From: Auriscalpium vulgare | Taxonomy: Eukaryota > Basidiomycota > Agaricomycetes > Russulales > Auriscalpiaceae | Direction of reading: 5' to 3' | NCBI GenBank assembly: GCA_019915015.1 | Contig: JAHBBC010000002.1 | Location: 1,178,001-1,242,000, forward strand | DNA: 64,000 nucleotides | In this document: positions 61,130-64,000 of the stretch, one piece after another | Layout: each line of letters starts with the position of its first letter | Position numbering within the stretch: position 1 is the first letter of the stretch | Notes under the pieces: generated by a model | The model's input: the letters and a program-made list of their open reading frames with translations, nothing else | What the model was told of the DNA's origin: nothing | The model's database searches: none | Translations under genes and position numbers: made by a program

Positions 61130-61786
61130 TGATAGGTTCAGGCCGCGGGCAAGCGTGTAGCGAGACGTCGCGAGACGGGGAAGCAGCATGCGAGGCGCAG
61201 GGTCGCGGGAGCGGGGGTGATGGGAACGTGGTCCGGCGACCCAGGAGCAACCGGGACTGGCGACGGAACGGATCACCGGAACGGGCTAGATCGGGAGGGC
61301 TTAGCGACGTAGGTAGAGCCACTACTTAGGGAGCTGCGCGAGACGTAGCAACCCAATCAACCTGTGGGCGGCGCAAGCCACCCACACCCTTTACCTCACA
61401 GAAACTGTAGCCTGAGGCGCTACCAGACTTAGGAAGGAAGGACCCCACCGATGTGGGAACAGGTAGGCAGGCGGACAGGCAAGAGGGGGTGCGACGGCCC
61501 ATAGGCGGACGCTTCGCACACGGGTGCGAAGCACTCGGAGGAGGATCCCGTAGAGGGCATCCCCAGGCAGGTGAGTGTTTAGTTTGGTGTTTAGGCGGTA
61601 GGAGGTGGCCCCGCACGACCGCGGGGAGGGCACGAAGCGCGACAGCGACACGAACACCTTCCCCCCTCGGCAAGACTAGTCACCCGGACTGGATCGCGAC
61701 GTATAGGAGGCAGTGTTGGTGGTTGTTGTCCTGTGAGGCACTCGCCGCACGCCCCGCTAGGGTCCGTCCCGGGTGATAGCGTATCA
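61130..61786 (+). mobile_element. Gypsy 5' LTR, 657 bp (right copy)
   Basis: Begins TGATAGG and ends GTATCA, followed at once by a primer-binding-like site and a gag ORF. It mirrors the left copy at 54920-55576. The five bases before it are ACCGG; the partner target duplication would lie beyond the window. Confidence 0.9.
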
Positions 61787-61807
61787 TTTTGGAGCCCACC
61801 GCGAGGG
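61787..61807 (+). other. Putative primer-binding site
   Basis: TGGAGCCCACCGCGAGG starts four bases after the LTR; TGG complements the CCA end of a tRNA. The tRNA species was not identified. Confidence 0.5.
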
Positions 61808-61876
61808 GTATGGTGATGACGATCGTGTTCGAGCTTTAAAATCAGCCTCGTAGACGGCACCCGGTCGCTGATCAAC

Positions 61877-64000
61877 ATGGCGCCGAAACCCAAGATAGCC
61901 CACCTCCCAACGCGAACACAGCCGCAGAGGACCACGAGGGCGGACGCTCGCAATACGTCGCGACAGGCGGCCATAGAGGCAGAAATCGAGGAACCACAAG
62001 ACGAACAGGGGGAAGTCTCATCGCTATCAAGCCTGCCATCAGAAGAAGAGGATCCGCATGGACCGACCCTCAGTAGGGAGATCCGACGCGCCGGAGAGGA
62101 CCCTAGGTCCCTGATCACAGGAGGGGATCGCGTCACGATCGAGGGACTAGAAGGTTTGCTTCTGAATTCTGATGGTGGCGATAGCGACCATCACACACGG
62201 CATGATCCGGAAGGGGAATGCTCGAGGAACGAACGGGTCAGTCCGGGATGGGGACGGGCCGTTTCCTTACAAGATAGGACTTCGCGAAACGTCGCGGAAG
62301 CTAGCAACAATCCCCAAGAAGCGCCATCAAGCCGTTCGAACCCCAGCAACCCAAAGTCGCCAACACAGTCAGGAATGAGTACACAGCAACAAGGAACAGG
62401 AACGGGTGGAGGAGGCGGCGGCGGAGGCGGAGGCGGTGGAGGAGGGGGAGGCGGCGGACAACAGGCAATACCGCCTCAGCCCAACGTCGCGCCAGTCGCA
62501 ATGCCTACCCGCGGGGACCGCAACGCACCGTCTTTCAATCAGAAGGCCCGCGAGTTACCGCGTTACTTCGACGAGCTGAACCATCTCTTTGCCCGGGCTC
62601 AACTAGCGGATGATACGGCGAAGAAGGGCCATGCAGTGCGTTACCTAGACGTCGCGACGGCTGAGGAGTGGGAAGCGAGGCCGGAGTTTAAGGATCCCAC
62701 CAAGACCTACCAAGACTTTCAGGACGCCATTGTTAAACTGTACCCGGGAGCCGATGAGGACCGCAAGTATACCATCGCGGACATGGACGCGCTCGTAGGC
62801 AGTCGGTACCGTCTGGGCATTGCGTCCGGCGGCGAGCTCAGCGAATTCTATCGGCAGTTCTTCGCGATCACCGACTTCCTGGTTAAGAAAAGCAGGATCT
62901 CGACCCGTGAGCGCGATATCGCGTTCCTTCGCGCTTTCCAGGACAGCCTCATGAACAGGGTGGCGACGAGACTGCAGATCAAATTGCCGGACCACGATAA
63001 AGAAACACCGTACCCCATGGCCGACGTGCTAGAGGCAGGAGAGTACGAGCTGAGGGGCACTCCCTCAATCGTACCAGCGGTCAGCGCAGGACCGGCAGTG
63101 GCGGTTGCAACGACGGAGCCTGTAATCAAAATAGAACAGTTTCAAGAAGCAATCAAAGCCGCGGTTGCCGAACAGTTCGCGCGGATGCTCGTCAACCAGG
63201 GGAACGGCGGAGGTCAGAGGGGTTATGGGGGTACCTCGGGAACTCAACAGCCGCGCGCCACGCAAGGAAATCAAGGCGGACAGGGAGGGCCGTCAGGATG
63301 CCTTTTCTGCGGCCAAACGGGGCACTTCGTCAGGGAATGTATGGTGGTCCAGGACTACATCGCGACGGGTCGCGTATCTAGGGACCACAACAACCGGGTC
63401 GTTCTGAAGGGTGGAGGGCTTATCCCGCTAGGAGAAGGCCCGCTGAAGCAGCGTGTGGATGCGTACTACGCCGGGAATCAACACGGACAGTCAGAAGCCA
63501 TGATGCTGACGACGATGGACTACGAGCCAGTGCCGGCCAAAGTGCAGACGGTCGCCGGCCTAATCCAACTGACGCCGCAATTGACCGACGAAGACAGAAT
63601 GACGGAGCTCCAGCAGGAGATGGCAGTGCTCCTGACGGCCCGAGCGGAAAGGCAAGCTCAGAAGGAACGCCGGCAGGCCGCACTGGACGCGGGCGAGTTT
63701 CCCCAGGCAATAGGGCTGCTGCCTGGCGAGCGCGAAAGGTCGCGACGAGTTCCAGAGGTGGTCATTCCGAAGAGGAAGCCGTTTACGCAAGCCAAGAAGC
63801 AGGTTTCCTTCGAGCCGGAGGCCGTCGACCGACCAGGGGAGACTGGGGATAGCGCAGACAAACCAAGGCAGGCCGACGAAGACACCACAGCGGGTGAGGA
63901 GCCGTTAACACCTCCGATCCACCCTTTCGCGAAGGTGCCCGACGCGACGTACGTAGGGCCGGCAAGTTACCAACGAAGCGCGGGGCAGCGCAAGGCGGAC
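61877..64000 (+). CDS. Ty3/Gypsy Gag(-Pol), 3' end outside window
   Basis: An open frame of 708 codons from ATG 61877 (MAPKPKIAHLPTRTQPQRTT) to the window edge, without stop or intron. An acidic/Ser-rich lead is followed by a polyglycine tract (residues about 177-196), then the capsid-like region (FNQKARELPRYFDELNHLF, WEARPEFKDPTKTYQDF, FYRQFFAITDFLV) and the CCHC zinc knuckle CLFCGQTGHFVREC at residues 475-488. A charged linker (QKERRQAALDAGEFPQ) leads toward the expected protease. The uninterrupted frame and near-identical LTR copies mean the element is young and may be functional; pol cannot be judged here. Confidence 0.88.
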   Translation, partial: MAPKPKIAHLPTRTQPQRTTRADARNTSRQAAIEAEIEEPQDEQGEVSSLSSLPSEEEDPHGPTLSREIRRAGEDPRSLITGGDRVTIEGLEGLLLNSDGGDSDHHTRHDPEGECSRNERVSPGWGRAVSLQDRTSRNVAEASNNPQEAPSSRSNPSNPKSPTQSGMSTQQQGTGTGGGGGGGGGGGGGGGGGGQQAIPPQPNVAPVAMPTRGDRNAPSFNQKARELPRYFDELNHLFARAQLADDTAKKGHAVRYLDVATAEEWEARPEFKDPTKTYQDFQDAIVKLYPGADEDRKYTIADMDALVGSRYRLGIASGGELSEFYRQFFAITDFLVKKSRISTRERDIAFLRAFQDSLMNRVATRLQIKLPDHDKETPYPMADVLEAGEYELRGTPSIVPAVSAGPAVAVATTEPVIKIEQFQEAIKAAVAEQFARMLVNQGNGGGQRGYGGTSGTQQPRATQGNQGGQGGPSGCLFCGQTGHFVRECMVVQDYIATGRVSRDHNNRVVLKGGGLIPLGEGPLKQRVDAYYAGNQHGQSEAMMLTTMDYEPVPAKVQTVAGLIQLTPQLTDEDRMTELQQEMAVLLTARAERQAQKERRQAALDAGEFPQAIGLLPGERERSRRVPEVVIPKRKPFTQAKKQVSFEPEAVDRPGETGDSADKPRQADEDTTAGEEPLTPPIHPFAKVPDATYVGPASYQRSAGQRKAD
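62400..62461 (+). repeat. GGN repeat coding polyglycine in Gag
   Basis: About 20 GGA/GGC/GGG/GGT codons in a row, interrupting Gag between its disordered lead and capsid region; variable in length between copies is expected. Confidence 0.85.

Noticed and set aside
54920..61786. The inverted 657-bp repeats as terminal inverted repeats of one giant DNA transposon holding genes A-C
   Set aside because: The right copy is followed by a primer-binding-like site and gag, and the left copy abuts a polypurine tract, so both are LTRs of a Gypsy family.

Overview
This window is nuclear DNA of a filamentous basidiomycete, most likely an Agaricomycete and possibly a polypore. The evidence is GC-rich sequence, genes split by many introns of about 50-60 bases with GTNNGT donors and CTNAC branch sites, single-copy eukaryotic signalling genes, and Agaricomycete-type repeats (Ty3/Gypsy elements, a MULE transposase with a SWIM finger). 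The species call is inference; no rRNA or tRNA gene was seen.

Layout. 0.4-3.1 kb: a disordered protein gene divergent from a DUF202 membrane protein. 3.7-6.6 kb: a GMC (AA3) flavin oxidoreductase. 7.7-9.4 kb: a secreted, repetitive, Kex2-processed precursor, the most unusual host gene here. 9.7-11.6 kb: an F-box protein. 11.85-20.56 kb: the complete TOR kinase (HEAT, FAT, FRB, kinase, FATC), sharing a 1-kb divergent promoter with an ELMO/CED-12 homologue (21.6-24.4 kb). 24.8-25.9 kb: a frame-broken zincin-like gene. 25.9-28.7 kb: ARP8 of the INO80 complex. 29.1-30.4 kb: a RING protein.

30.4-42.2 kb is GC-rich and almost empty. A His-rich C2H2 transcription factor (35.0-36.3 kb) sits alone in it, with a CCAAT palindrome upstream, a degenerate repeat array and a 32-base C tract. 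42.2-43.1 kb is a secreted PEBP-like protein. 44.7-48.2 kb holds three copies (one intact) of a small 98-codon gene around a PD-(D/E)XK-like protein gene. 49.1-52.7 kb is a MULE transposase with its catalytic motifs in place. 52.8-54.5 kb is a CaM-kinase with a shortened C terminus.

54.9-64.0 kb is a retroelement landscape. Two 657-bp LTRs of one Gypsy family lie in opposite orientation. The left one is a 3' LTR remnant with its polypurine tract. The right one is the 5' LTR of an element whose gag ORF runs off the window, inserted in the pol tail of an older reverse-oriented element. Between them are three co-directional, spliced, unrecognised genes. The first two look like distant paralogues and the third carries a cysteine cluster. 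This cassette and the Kex2-processed precursor are the best candidates for something undescribed.
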